DNA from: Nicotiana tabacum
Lineage: Eukaryota; Streptophyta; Magnoliopsida; Solanales; Solanaceae
DNA length: 64,000 nucleotides
Reading direction: 5' to 3'
NCBI RefSeq assembly: GCF_000715075.1
Contig: NC_134102.1
Span: forward strand, 97,543,766-97,607,765
Of this stretch, positions 51,823-63,164 are shown piece after piece (position 1 is the first letter of the stretch; every line of letters starts with the position of its first letter). The position numbers and the translations under genes are program-made. The notes beneath the pieces are model-generated. The model ran no database searches. It saw nothing but the letters and a program-made list of their open reading frames with translations, and was not told the DNA's origin.

Positions 51823-52778
51823 GGGCCTCATTTGTTTGCACATTTAATAAAGGTCTGAATCTTAATCATTCAGATCTCAGACATTAAGTGCGTTTGCTTT
51901 TAAAATCTAAATCTTAATTGTTCAGACCTTAATCGTTAAGTTGTTTATTTTTTTACTTCACAACCACTTAATGGGTCTAAATAGGTCTGTATCATTAAGA
52001 TCTATAACAGAGACTTAATTTCATTAAGATGCTATCATCCATATTCATTATTAATTACCGTCACCGCCTACCATTATCAACTAGCACCATGCCACCTACC
52101 ACCACCATCATCCCCAATCATAGCAGCCACCATTATCGACTACCACCACCCACCATCCCTACCACTCCCACCACTATCATTCTCAACGACAGCCAATACT
52201 CATCCACCTCAACTACCACAACTAACCACCCCATCACCATTAACAACCATAGCTGGCACTGCTCACCATTATAAACTACCACCACCATCTTCCTCAATCA
52301 CAACTACCACCACCACCACCCGCCATTATTAACTATCACCACCCACCACCATCATTCTCAATTATAATAATTACTACTACCAATCACCACTAGCTACTAT
52401 CCAAAAACTACTACCATCAACTAGATCTACCACCAACCACTGCTTTTAGTCGGCATTCACAAGCACTACCGTTAGCCATCACCGCCAGCAACTATCATAT
52501 TTTAAAAAGCTATATATTTTAGTGATGGAGTATTAGATTAATTAGTATTTTATTTGAATTTTATGTTTATTAATTTTCAATTAAACGTAAATTTTATACA
52601 TTCAGATGTTAAAAAATCAAATAATCTTAATCATTTAGTATTGAGATCTTAACATTCATATGTGTATTTAGATTCAAATATCTTAATCTTAATACACATC
52701 TTCATATTCAGACGTGTATTCAGATTCATACGTCTTAATCTAAAAAAAAAAAAGAAAAAAAGAAAAAAAAAGGGCCTT
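51823..52778. mobile_element. Non-autonomous DNA element with CCA-rich core
   Basis: Starts GGGCCTCATTTGTTTGCAC and ends near an A-rich run plus GGGCC. Subterminal regions carry ATTCAGA and TAATC words in both directions, and the core is CCACCAT and ACCACC repeats. The same structure, inverted, begins at 63371, which shows it is a mobile family. It appears to have inserted into the left arm of the larger inverted-repeat element. Confidence 0.6.
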
Positions 52779-53371
52779 AATGTACCTATGTTCATTGAAC
52801 CCTCCAAAACCATTCAGCCAAAAACACAAACGCATGGCAATAAACAAGTAACACTTTAACACGTTTCATGAAAAAAATATTTAAAAAAGAAAAACAAGTT
52901 TCTTATCTTCACCGTAGCCATGTATCCCTATATCTTCATCCACAATTTTCTAAAAATCCATAAGCTCACTCCAACGGAAAACCAGCAAGGACATGAATAT
53001 TCATCCACCAATGCTCTCTTGAGATCCCAACCCCAGCTTTTAAACCAAACCCCACTTGTAGTGACTAAATCGAGAAGTTTCTTTCCGAGAGCACAAAGAG
53101 AAACCTGAAGGCTTCAGAAATAGCCCATCTCTGGAAACTACGTTTCTTTCTAAAGCTAATTTTTTTAGTCCCGATAAAAAAAAAATCTTTCTTCTCACCA
53201 TAAATATCATATCTCTGTTTTCTCCTCAATTTTTCCGTTGCCTTCTGACACAATTCTCGTCGAACTTTCCCTTATTTGAAATCTCTGTTACCTTATGTCT
53301 CAAACAATATCTTCAAAATCAGCGTCCTTTTTCGACATTGAGATACTGCCGGAAACAGTGAACTTATCGCT

Positions 53372-53600
53372 GTTGATTGCGGACTACCCAATAAGATTCC
53401 GTCGGAGATTGTTAAAGCTTCAGAATTTGTATATCCTTTCCTGCAACTGAATTCTCTTTCTGGGTCTATTAAGCGAGAGCTGGGTAATTCAAAAAGCTCT
53501 ATGTTTTTGGCTTTATCGAAAAACATGTTCTCCGATGAACTATCGATTGACAATATTTGCAGAGCTTAAGAATATCACTATTTTGAAGAAGGGTTGTGGA
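53372..53600 (+). pseudogene. Fragment of a BAM/CLAVATA1-like LRR receptor kinase gene
   Basis: Reads VDCGLPNKIPSEIVKASEFV, LQLNSLSGSIKRELGN and LALSKNMFSDELS, then after a frame change AELKNITIL. This is the LRR pattern of BAM-type receptor kinases (conserved order NCGLSGEIPPEIG, LQVN-LSG, LSNNMFTGEIP, LKNLTLLNLF). A stop follows in the first frame, and no kinase domain or signal peptide is nearby, so it is a relic. Confidence 0.6.
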
Positions 53601-53930
53601 ATTTCCTTTTTGATGGGTTTCGTGAGTAATAACGTATATGTCTAGTATGTTTTAAGTTGCACTGATTGTATCTTTAATTTCTGTAATGTGTGTGCAAAAT
53701 AATGGTGAAGAAGATGAACACTATGAAAAAGAAAGTAGAAGAAAGCCATGTTGAAAAAAGTAAATCAATTCACGCGCTGAAGTTTGGGTGAGATTCACAT
53801 ATCATAGCATGTCGTGTTCAATAGCCACACATTGCACATAGTTTAGGTGTCCAATAGGTCACATTCTTAGTTAACATGTCTAAGTGAAATATTTTGACAA
53901 TTTTAAGAGATTGTGGGCAAATAAGTAATT

Positions 53931-55820
53931 GCATATATCTAATCAAATAATATTCAATTATCTTGATGTCGACAAACAGATTAAATCCATATAAATTTAA
54001 ACTTTATCCTTTCATATATTATTATTTATTCAATGATTTCCTTTCATATATTATTATTTATTCAATGATTTAAAATTTGATGGTTTTTGAGTTTTTAAAG
54101 TGAATTTAATTTAATATATAATAATAATTAATTTTGTAATCAAATATTTATAGATACTTTTTTTAATACATATAAAGAGATGGTAAATTCTACCGAATCC
54201 CGTGAACTAATAGGTTACGCTCTGTATCCGCCACAGACTTTAGAATGACAGGTTCAGGCTTGCGCCTTGCTTCATACTTCTAACTTAAATTGTCTTGGAT
54301 CTTTATTTGATAAAAATTACTACATATTAGTTAAGTTTTTACTTGACATTATTTGTTTGGAAACCTGTTTTTTCTTTAAAATTTACATGTTAATGTAATT
54401 TGTATAGCTTAATTAAGATTTTACTAAATAGTTGCTTGGAAATACATGCACGGGTCTAGATGTTTCCCATTTCTTCTTAATTAAACTTGCAGGTCAGTAT
54501 ATATCAAAATATTATCTTGTGCATACAAAGTCATCAAAGTATAAAATATGTAGAATACGTGACATTTCTTATACTCATGTACTATCATACTCAATCCAAT
54601 TTTTTTTCTGAAGAAGATTGGTTTTTTTCCTTCTAATAGTGAGGGAGGGGGAGGGGGAGGGGTATTTGGGCATTTAAACTTCACATTATATCCTTTTGTG
54701 GCATGTTTCATACCCATTATAAATTTTATGGCAGTTTTATAGAAAATAATTTTTAGTTTTATCAAAAACTCTTTTTTTTTTCCCGTAAAAATTCGTGCTC
54801 AATCATACATTATATTACAATTGCAATGGAGGGAGTAGTGTAACTAGAACGTAGGAGCTAGACTCAACTAAAACTGATGAAACTCTAGCAATTTACAAAT
54901 CCTCAATCTTTCCTACACTTATACAAGGGACTTTTTGGTCATTCATTCCAATCCCAAATTTCTTCCCAAATAGAACCCATGTCGTTTCGATAGTGCAATT
55001 GTTCAAGATTTACCCTGATATAAGGGCATCCGATTTAAGTGTTCAAATTTTCAGTCATTTCTCCCTTAACCAGCAAGTTTTTCAGAGAATTGAAACTAAA
55101 TAGAAGAATTTTGTTGGCGAAGGAGAGTTTCAAGAAGTTAGAGACGGTAACAGAGGCTTTTATCCAATTGCAATCTCATAACCATTTCCACTCCGCAAGC
55201 TTTGCTCCTCCGCTTCTTCGAAATCTCAAAACGTTCTTCGAAAAACCCCAATTTCGGTTTCCAAATCTGTTTCGAATACCTTAAAACAATATAACAATTC
55301 ACCCAACAACAGTTCCACCAAGGTTTGCACTGAAATCAGCATCGCATTTTTCAATTTTATATCTGCTTACAATAAATGTAGAGAAAAAAGAACAGGAAAG
55401 AACAATGAAAAATAAGTTCTCGCCAAGAAGAGAGATTGTTGTTTGTGTTTAATCTACTCCTATTTCCCAATTTTATGTCTGTTGTTGTTGGTGGAGACAC
55501 CGTTGACGATGCGGAGACAGAAAAGAGGGGAAAACAGAATTGACTCCATATTTTACTAAAATAACAGCAAAGCCGCTTGTATGTGTTGAGTATGCTGGTA
55601 AGGGCATTTTAGGAAATTTAAAAATGGGTATTAGTAACATACTACTACTTTATGTAGTATTGAACCCTTGCCTCCCAGGTTCGATTTATTGGCACATAGT
55701 ATATTTCAAATTTCCAAAGTTTTTATCGCATGAAGAACTCTAAAATACAATCTCATTAGGCAAATGGTGAGCCCCAAGCATCCACCAACGAATGGCAAAG
55801 CATTTTATCTGGCATAGAAG
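53931..55820. other. Spacer with a G-rich run and one unassigned open frame
   Basis: A 32-bp unit is duplicated at about 54007-54070. A G-rich run (GGGAGGGGGAGGGGGAGGGG) lies at about 54643-54662. An open frame of 81 codons at 55039-55284 (plus) has no recognised homology and may be chance or a relic. Nothing else was identified. Confidence 0.4.
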
Positions 55821-56092
55821 CAGCGGTGAAGCTAGAAAATATTTCAAGGGTGTTCAAATTTGAACAAAAAAAATAAAAATTGTGGAGAGTGAAGCTTGAA
55901 CCCGCGCCCATGAGGCCCTCTTGACCACCCTTTGCCACTGAGCTATGACTCTTCATTGTTGCAAGGGTGTTCAATATGTATTAAATGCATGTAAATTCAA
56001 AATTTTACCTATATATACAGTGTTAATTTTCCGACATTTTCGAACGAAGGGTGGTCAGTTGACCACCCTTGCTACACTGTAGCTTCGCCCAT
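55821..56092. mobile_element. 272-bp element with inverted ends, 9-bp target duplication and tRNA-like boxes
   Basis: Ends CAGCGGTGAAGCTA and, inverted, ATGGGCGAAGCTAC; flanks GCATAGAAG at 55812-55820 and 56093-56101 are identical. Nine bases is the duplication size of Mutator-like elements. On the minus strand ATAGCTCAGTGGC (about 55936-55948) and GGGTTCAAGC (55894-55903) match the A and B boxes of a tRNA/pol III promoter at about tRNA spacing. Confidence 0.75.
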
Positions 56093-56197
56093 GCATAGAA
56101 GTACCAATTGCCAAATATAAAAAAAGTTCATTTATTGTGCAAGAAAACACATATTTAGTCTATTGGTCAAGATTTTATAAGTTAAATTCTCTTACAG

Positions 56198-56371
56198 TGG
56201 CACAGCCACCTTATAGGAAGATGACACCTCTTCGCGAAAAAAATAAACTGTGTCGATAGGTAAAAAAATAAATTATATGTATATATACTATGTATCGACT
56301 CCTCTTAATTTCCTGATATATTTACTTTTATATATTTTGACACCCTTTAACCAAAATTCTGGCTCCGCCAC
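56198..56371. mobile_element. Small MITE with GTGGC..AGCCA ends
   Basis: Ends GTGGCACAGCCACC and, inverted, GTGGCGGAGCCAGAATTTTG enclose about 175 bp. A target duplication was not found. Similar ends occur at 26926-27101. Confidence 0.5.
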
Positions 56372-56929
56372 CGAATATAAGGGCTCAAAATTCACTAGCA
56401 ACAATAGAGTAAGATAACATGTTTGCTATCTACTAGGAGCCTTTGAAAGCACAGATGTTAGAAGGAAATCTAATACAATTATTATTTTGGTGCAACTTTA
56501 CTACATTAAGATTTATTGAGTAACTTTTATATTCTTCGGAGTATTTAGTTTAAAATCAAATATAATTAGAAATTGATTTATAATATTGTTATAGCATTTT
56601 ATTGTAAGCATTTGAACTTTTGTTTCCAATAAAAAAATAGAAGTGATCAAACAAATGAATGAAAAAGTAAAAAGAAAATGTAAAAAAGGATACTACACTA
56701 ACGAGCAACCGAACCACGTGATACCTTATCAGAGTGCTGCCAAATTTTATACTCCACTCACAGCACGCACATTTCACTGGAACAGTCAGCTGATGTCATC
56801 ATCTCACCTCATACACAGAGGAATTACGCCTATAACTACATTATAGTCCTTTCTGCGGCACCATTTCGAGAGCCTGTAAACAGAAACAAAATCAGAAAAA
56901 GCTTTTCGACTTTGGACGCACATTAAAAA

Positions 56930-59900
56930 ATGGTGAAGTTTCTGCTGATGATCAGTGCGGATATGGAAAAACTGACAAATCTGCAGCCAGAAGCGGGCGT
57001 CAATGATGCTAATTTCCTCTACTCTTTCAAGGTATAGGTTCTATTTTTCTTGTATGCATGTACTTCGTTGAGGCTACTACTCTGTTTTACAACTTTTGTT
57101 TTTTGGTGAGAGATCTCTCTGTTTTCAAATAATATACTCGTATGATCGATCTCCGTTTTACTTTTGTCTAGTTTCTACTTATACGCATGTACTCAGTTTG
57201 TGCTTCTCCGTTTTACAATTTTTTTTGGTGAGAAATCTCTGTTTTCAAATGATTTACTCGTATGATCGATCTCCGTTTTACTTTTGTCTAGTTTCTACTT
57301 ATACGCATTACTTAGTTTGTGCTGCTCCGTTTTACAACTTTTTTTTGGTGAGAAATCTCTGTTTTCAAATGAAATACTTGTAAGATCAATCTCTGTTTTA
57401 TTTTTGTCTAGTTTCTACTTATACGCATGCACTTCGTTTGTGCTACTCTGTTTTACAACTCTTTTTTGGTGGGAGATCTCTCTATTTTCAAATAATTTAC
57501 TCGTAAGACGATCTCCGTTTACTTTCGCTTTGCATTAGACGTAATAAAAATCGTGATCCAAATCCTTGTTCTGTGCTTATTGCTTCTGTTAAAATAACGC
57601 GTTAAAGTTATTTTTAATTTTTGTCGAGTCTTAGAAGTGTGATATTAGAAGAGCTCTATTTGTTCTGTTTGATACATTTGGCATATCTTAGAATCATATT
57701 TATGAACCATATGTAAGATTTTACGACTAATTATACTTAATTTATTTCGTAATTATTTGAGAATGTTTTGACGTTATTACTTTTTTTTTCTTTTGTGCAG
57801 CTTAATTGTGGCAATTTTTAAAATTAATGTTTAGTTTCTATCGAGTCTTAGAAGCGTGATAATAGAAGTGCTCGATTTGTTCTGTTTGATACATTTGGCA
57901 TATCTTAGAATCATATTTATGAACTATATGTAAGATGTTAGTACTACTTGTAATAAATTTATTTCTTAATTATTTGAGAATGTTATGAAATTTATTACTT
58001 TTTCTCTTTACCGCAGCTTAAGTGAGGGAATTTTAAAATTAATGTTTAGTTTCTGTCGAGTCTTAGAAGCGTGATATGATAACAGAAGTGCTCTATTTGT
58101 TCTGTTTGATACATTTGGCATATCTTTGAATCATATTTATGAACCATATGTAAGATTTTACGACTAATTATATTTAATTTGTTTCTTAACTATTTGAGAA
58201 AGTTATGAAGTTATTACTTTTTCTCTTTTGTGCAGCTCAAGTGTGGGAATTGTGGGGAAGTCACCCTCAAAGAAACTTGTGTGAGTTTGGGTTTCAGCAT
58301 ACCGGCTAGGTGTGATGTCCTGTTTCCCCTACATATATGATGTAGGTTGACTGCCTTTTGCTTTTTCCCCTGCACCCTCTGCACTTGGTATTTACGATCG
58401 ACTAATAAATAAATGACACATATTACTTTATTTAATTACAACTTAATAGTACTTAACCATAGTTAACTACCATGTATTTGCTCATAATCTTAATTAATAA
58501 TATGAAAATACTTAATAATCTAGCTATTCCTCGTTATCTTCTAGATAGTACTGTCAACCTATCCCAAAGGCCACCATTGGCCATTACGAACTTTGAAAAA
58601 GTTCTCCTGCTACATTTTAATCTTAACTGAACCAAAGTATAGGCTCTACTGCATCTCTACTCATTTATACCGTAGAAGCAAAATTTCTTTTCTTACATCC
58701 ACCATATATGAATCTAAATTTAATCCTCTCAATATGCACATGTACTTATTAGAATACAAAATTTAGACGTGGAAGAAATATTCTGCAGCCTTCAAATAAC
58801 AGAAGGATGAAGCTAAACAAATATATTACATGCTCCAATCCGTTGCTCTTAGTTCGTACTCCCCAACCACGTTGTAGCTTCAAAATTACTCTTCTGATTT
58901 AAAATGGAGAAATGAAAGAAGGAAAACACAAGATTGCAGCAAAGTAAAAGGTGTTGGGTTTTTTAAGCTTAAATGTAGCTTAAAATTATTGGGTTTTAAA
59001 GCTTAAATGTAGCTTAAAAGAGGGTGAATGGGAAATGAAGGGAAATTGAAAATATTTGAGTTTTCCTCCTTGACAAAGGAATATTGTCCCATATTGGAAG
59101 AGGAAAAGATTTTGATGGGTATATATACAATTGTACTTCTTCTAGCTCTTAAAGAGTTAAGAAGAAGGCAAGTCTCGTGCCGTCGTCATCGTCGCTCGGC
59201 TCGGCTAGGATTCGGCTTTGTTAATAGTAAATATTAACAGAATTGTTATTAAATATCCAGTTTTTTGTAAACGGAATATTAATATTAAATCCAAACGTAA
59301 TAGTATATGCCCTTCACTTTTTGTAAAAGACATTTTACAAAACAGTTTGCACCTCTTCAGATTTGAAGAACAGTTTGCTTTGAAGAACAATTTGCACCTC
59401 TTCAGATTTGAAGAAACCGATCTTTGTGTTCGCTGAAACACTGGTGTTTGAAGTATCGCTACACCAGTGTGTAATTCGTTCTATCTTGGGAAGAAATAAT
59501 CCACAACCTTGGGTACTAGGAGGGGATTAAATTCCTTAAGGAAACACTGTGAATTCAGTGGGTTCGGATTAAATTCTGTTTCGTTTACATTTCTGTTTAT
59601 ATGTTATTTTATCTTCTCCGGAATTATTTTACAAATACAGTTCTTTAACAAAAGGTGCTAAGGATGTGACGGCAACCCTAATATTTCTGCTTTTAGTTAC
59701 TTTGAGTTTATGACTCTATTATCTGTTCTGAATTTTTTTTTATTTATTTAAAATAAGACTCCTAATATATCTTAGTTTGTTTTTTTATGATTAACTTAAC
59801 TAAGCCGGGTGTAAATAACCGGTGCGTGCAAGTTTTTACCTTAGGTTGACAGAGTTTTCCTTTTGCATATAAAATTCATAGGAAAGCATTGATCTTTTAA

Positions 59901-60365
59901 ACTTGCATTCACTTTGAGGTATAGCCCTAGAGGGTTTAAATTTACTAATCTTTTTTTTTCAGTGTAAACTTTGTGCAAAGAGTGGTACCGTCACCATGGT
60001 CCGTGACTCGGGTCGTCCTTTGAGTTTGGCTGATAGTAAAGCTAGAGAATTCGCCCCCTTGATGTTATTTGATTGTAGGGGGTATGAGCCTCTAGATTTC
60101 GTTTATGGTAGAGGGTGGAAAGCCGAGTCAGTAAGTTTTCTCTACCTTTTCTTGGGTAAATTGGTAACAACATAAATGATACTGATATATTTTTCCTTTA
60201 TTTGACTAAAGGATCTAAAATTTGTATGTTTGTTTGTCTTATTTGCAGCTAAAGGGAAGAGAAATTGGTAACATTGACTTGTCTAATCATCTCTTCGAGC
60301 AACATGATGAAGAGGGGAACAATGTTAGAATTGGACATCCCCGTGCAAAGTTTGAAGTGAAGTGA
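56930..60365 (+). CDS. DUF866 (CXXC zinc-binding) protein gene, probably damaged
   Basis: Homologue of the small eukaryotic DUF866/UPF0587 proteins (human C1orf123 type) that bind zinc through two CXXC pairs; their role in plants is not established. Supported exons: 56930-57031 (MVKFLLMISADMEKLTNLQP...), 58236-58280 (LKCGNCGEVTLKETC), 59963-60130 (CKLCAKSGTVTM ... LMLFDCRGYEPLDFVYGRGW KAES) and 60249-60365 (ending AKFEVK, stop TGA). All have GT-AG borders and phase 0. Both CXXC pairs are present. Joined this way the protein has 143 residues, against about 160-165 usual for the family, and lacks the segment of about 20 residues that normally follows KETCVSL. Coding-like VSLGFSIPAR continues to about 58310, but no in-frame exon linking it to 59963 was found. 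A solo LTR lies in that intron. Confidence 0.85.
57088..57535 (+). repeat. Four-copy tandem array of about 120 bp in intron 1 of the DUF866 gene
   Basis: Units start TACAACTTTT...GGTGAGA at 57088, 57214, 57333 and 57454 (spacing 126, 119 and 121 bp). The last is shortened. Open frames that run through it repeat the same peptide and are by-products. Confidence 0.9.
57607..58260 (+). repeat. Three-copy array of about 216 bp covering intron end and exon 2 start
   Basis: The marker GTCGAGTCTTAGAAG occurs at about 57623, 57840 and 58055. Each unit ends in a splice-acceptor-like CAG (57800, 58016 and the real one at 58235), followed by a version of the first 15-18 bases of exon 2 (CTTAATTGTGGCAATT, CTTAAGTGAGGGAATT and the true CTCAAGTGTGGGAATTG). 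Confidence 0.88.
58952..59650 (+). mobile_element. Solo LTR (copia-like) in intron 2 of the DUF866 gene
   Basis: Starts TGTTGGGTTTTTTAAGC, ends TTCTTTAACA (699 bp) and is flanked by AAAGG on both sides (58947-58951 and 59651-59655). It carries words typical of solanaceous copia LTRs, such as GGAAACACTGTGAATTCAGT. No primer site or coding part follows, so it is a solo LTR. Confidence 0.8.
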
Positions 60366-62350
60366 AGTGAAGTATTTTACAAAGTAATGTTGTGTTGTCA
60401 ATAGCTTTATAGTAATAGTTTTTTTGATCCAATAAAAGTAAAGACTTGTGTTTTTGTGTGATCTTTTTACTCCACGTGTAAAGAAGCTAGCAAAATTCAA
60501 AATAGTTGTAAGGCAAAGTATTTTGTGAAAAGAACCAATAGGTCTGTCAAGCGTTTGTCAATATATATGCGCAGTGTGAAACAATTTTATGTTATTGCAG
60601 ATAGCCTTGGCCCTTTAAAAACAATAGCTGAATTTATCTACTTCAAATTTTGCCTCTTCAACTACTTCTTGTATTAGGAATGTTGATCGTGTGCAAGCTG
60701 GAACATCCCTAATTTGTACTCTAATGAGCTTACTCAAAGTGTAGATGATGAAGATGATAAAGTGTGAAGGACATGGCAATGCCGTGGGGATCCACGTGTA
60801 GTGCAGCAGGAGATAGATAATTCTCCAACATTGTCAAGACCATCAAAGATCATAAATTTGACTACAATTATTGTTACGAATCAAAATTCACCAATTTGTA
60901 AAGGATCGTGCTTTGGTCTCTTCAGCCGCTAAGACTAATTCTCCTGAGTATCTATGAAGGATTTAGGGTTGAGGTTAATCAACTGAGGGACAAAAATAAT
61001 TTTACTATTCCTAATACAAGTATTAATTCACCTACAGTTATTAATATAATCGAACACGAATTTTTTTAATAAAATCTAAGTTATAAATTATCTTATTTAT
61101 AAAGGTATGGATTGTTATTTTATTTCCTAGAAAATATCCAAATATTGAAGGGAAGAAAATGATGAACAAATATTTTAAAAAATATAAGTCATTTGTAAAT
61201 AATAAAGAGAAATAATAGTCTACTAAATAAGACAGGATTTCTGTTATAAAATATGTCGGAGCGAACTGTGCCTTTGAAGTTATGAACCTGTAAGTGTAAT
61301 GTGCACCTTTGGTTGGTAATTAGTAAATGTAGAGTTCAAACTTGATGTATTTTGCTCAAATTTCTGTTTTACTCAATGTGGTAATCCTAGTTAGGTAGGG
61401 AATGATTATTGGCGCTTCTTTTGGAGAAGTATCTTTTGAATGCTGTATATTAGCAGCACGATGAACTAGGACATAACTAAGATGGTACCATGTACTCCCC
61501 AGATCACATCAGGGTTTTAGGCTAAAAGCTATAGCTGCTTGTCTTTTTATGAGGTACATATTTTTTTAATATACTCCATTATTAGATGGTACTCGACCAA
61601 TGGAGTATTTTGAAATGGTTTTACTGATAGAAGAAAATTTGCACGTGGCATTGGAGAACCTCTTACATTCTCTGACGGTGGTCTAAGATGTCATGATACA
61701 CACGAACAATGCAAGTAACGTTTTCAATGCGAGTAACCACAACAATATCAACAAATTCAATATAATTCATAAGTGGGATATGTGAAGGTTAGTGTGTATG
61801 CAAACTTTATTCCTACTTTGAAAGTAAAAAAATTATTTCCGATAGACCACTGGCTCGAAGAAAGATGAAAAGAAAGCACTAATAACAAGCAGTACAACAA
61901 TAAGATAATTATAATAAGAAAACAAAGCGAAAGAAATAACATGTAGCAATAGTGATACTTAAAGTGCACGTGATGTTTTGAGCCTAATTGTATTGTTTAC
62001 TTGCATAGGAGTGATTGGAAGAACAACAAACAACATTTCCAATATAATCCCATGCATAGTAGGATCCGGGGAGGTCATGTGTACGCAAACCTTACCTTCA
62101 ATAGACCCTCAACTAAGAAAAGTATGAGCACCACATTAATAAAAAGAAAAACAAAAAGGGACAACACCGAAAAATCATGTAAAAGCAGCATAAATAACAA
62201 CAAGATAATAAGATGACCGAAATGAAAGAAACGACAAGTACAAAAACCTAATACCAACAGAATGCGAGAGTACATACTAATCGGTATGAACAATTTAGAC
62301 TACCTAACCTATTACCCTAATCTTCGATTTCCACGCCTTTCTTATCAAAG
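60366..62350. other. Spacer downstream of the DUF866 gene
   Basis: Mostly AT-rich. A repeated GTGAAGTGAA at the stop codon (60355-60372) is a small simple repeat. No gene or complete repeat was recognised. Confidence 0.45.
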
Positions 62351-62354
62351 CTAT

Positions 62355-62800
62355 CAAGAAAATTTGTGAGATTTAGAGAGTACCAATCACTGCCAGGGGT
62401 TTCTAATGAGTCAAAGGAGATATTGGCTTTTAATGAACCTTAAGCTTTTAGCTTCAATGTTGGCAATGAACAACAACCATACATGAGAAGAGTATAAAAT
62501 TAGGAGTATATACTTGAGCATCAGATTAGGACAACCAAATACTATCAACTGTTTGAGCTGGTAGCTCGAGATCTTCATGGTGGTCAATGTATTGCTACAA
62601 GATAAGTAAAACTTTTCAAGATTTTGTAGGCTGAAAAAGAGTTTCACGGTCACACCATTGAGGAACAAACTCTAGAGGGCTTTGCAAGCAGTTATTTTAA
62701 CAAACTTTAGATCCCAATAACTTTTGATAGTAAAAAAATACTCTTGAATTTAACTAAAACTCCTCCTCCCGTATAAACTCTTTCCTTTTTTTTTTGGTAT
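62355..62800 (-). pseudogene. Deletion derivative of the F-box/LRR gene
   Basis: Read on the minus strand, about 62355-62730 matches 28575-28980 of the F-box gene with high identity (LFFSLQNLEKFYLSC, TLTTMKISS, LKQLIVFGC). Directly before it, 62755-62800 matches the promoter and upstream start region at about 27640-27680 (AAAGAGTTTATA, GGGAGGAGGAGTTT). The F-box and first repeats are missing, and small indels break the frame. Confidence 0.82.
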
Positions 62801-63164
62801 GTTTCGGAAAAAAACCCATTTTATATATTTAGAAATTTTAATTAAGTTTTACAAAGTATATATTTTAATTTTAATTTATAGTCTCTTTGACCAAGTTTTT
62901 AGAGCCCCTTATACACAGTTTTCATCTTAAAATCACGTTTTATATTAAATTTGAGGTGTTTGGCCAAAAGAAATAGTAGTAATAAAAAAAAGTAATTTTT
63001 TCTCTTGCTGGGATAACCTCTTCTTAATTCAGTTCCATTTAATATGATCCGAATTAAACTAGGGATTGTTATACAAATAGTCGTCCAAATTTGCGGTTTG
63101 CTTTTTTTAGTCGGTATAAATAGATGATACATTGATTATACGCAGCTATACATATTGATTAAAC

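Larger units (their letters stand above)
51740..53930. mobile_element. Candidate terminal-inverted-repeat element holding a host gene fragment
   Basis: About 60 bp near 51755-51820 (TTGTCAAAATATTT ... CTAAGAATGTGACCTATT) recurs inverted near 53850-53915 at roughly 80 percent identity. Between lie a nested transposon (51823-52778) and a fragment of an LRR receptor kinase gene (53372-53600). Sequence of this end type is widespread in Solanaceae MITEs. Exact ends and a target duplication could not be set, so the element is inference. Confidence 0.45.

Noticed and set aside
52029..52274. Open frame of 81 codons rich in Thr, Pro and Ser
   Set aside because: It is a reading of the CCACCAT-rich core of a DNA transposon. 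The inverted relative at 63691-63933 behaves the same way.
55039..55284. Open frame of 81 codons on the plus strand
   Set aside because: No recognisable domain, no neighbouring exons with matching splice sites, and the surrounding sequence is repeat-like. It is noted within the spacer but not called as a gene.
57096..57538. Overlapping open frames with repeated FSSFYLYA/LCFQMIYSYDR peptides
   Set aside because: They lie wholly in intron 1 of the DUF866 gene and are produced by its 120-bp tandem array.
61757..62293. Leucine-rich minus-strand frames resembling membrane proteins
   Set aside because: Composition follows AT-rich DNA. There are no domain matches and no splice context.
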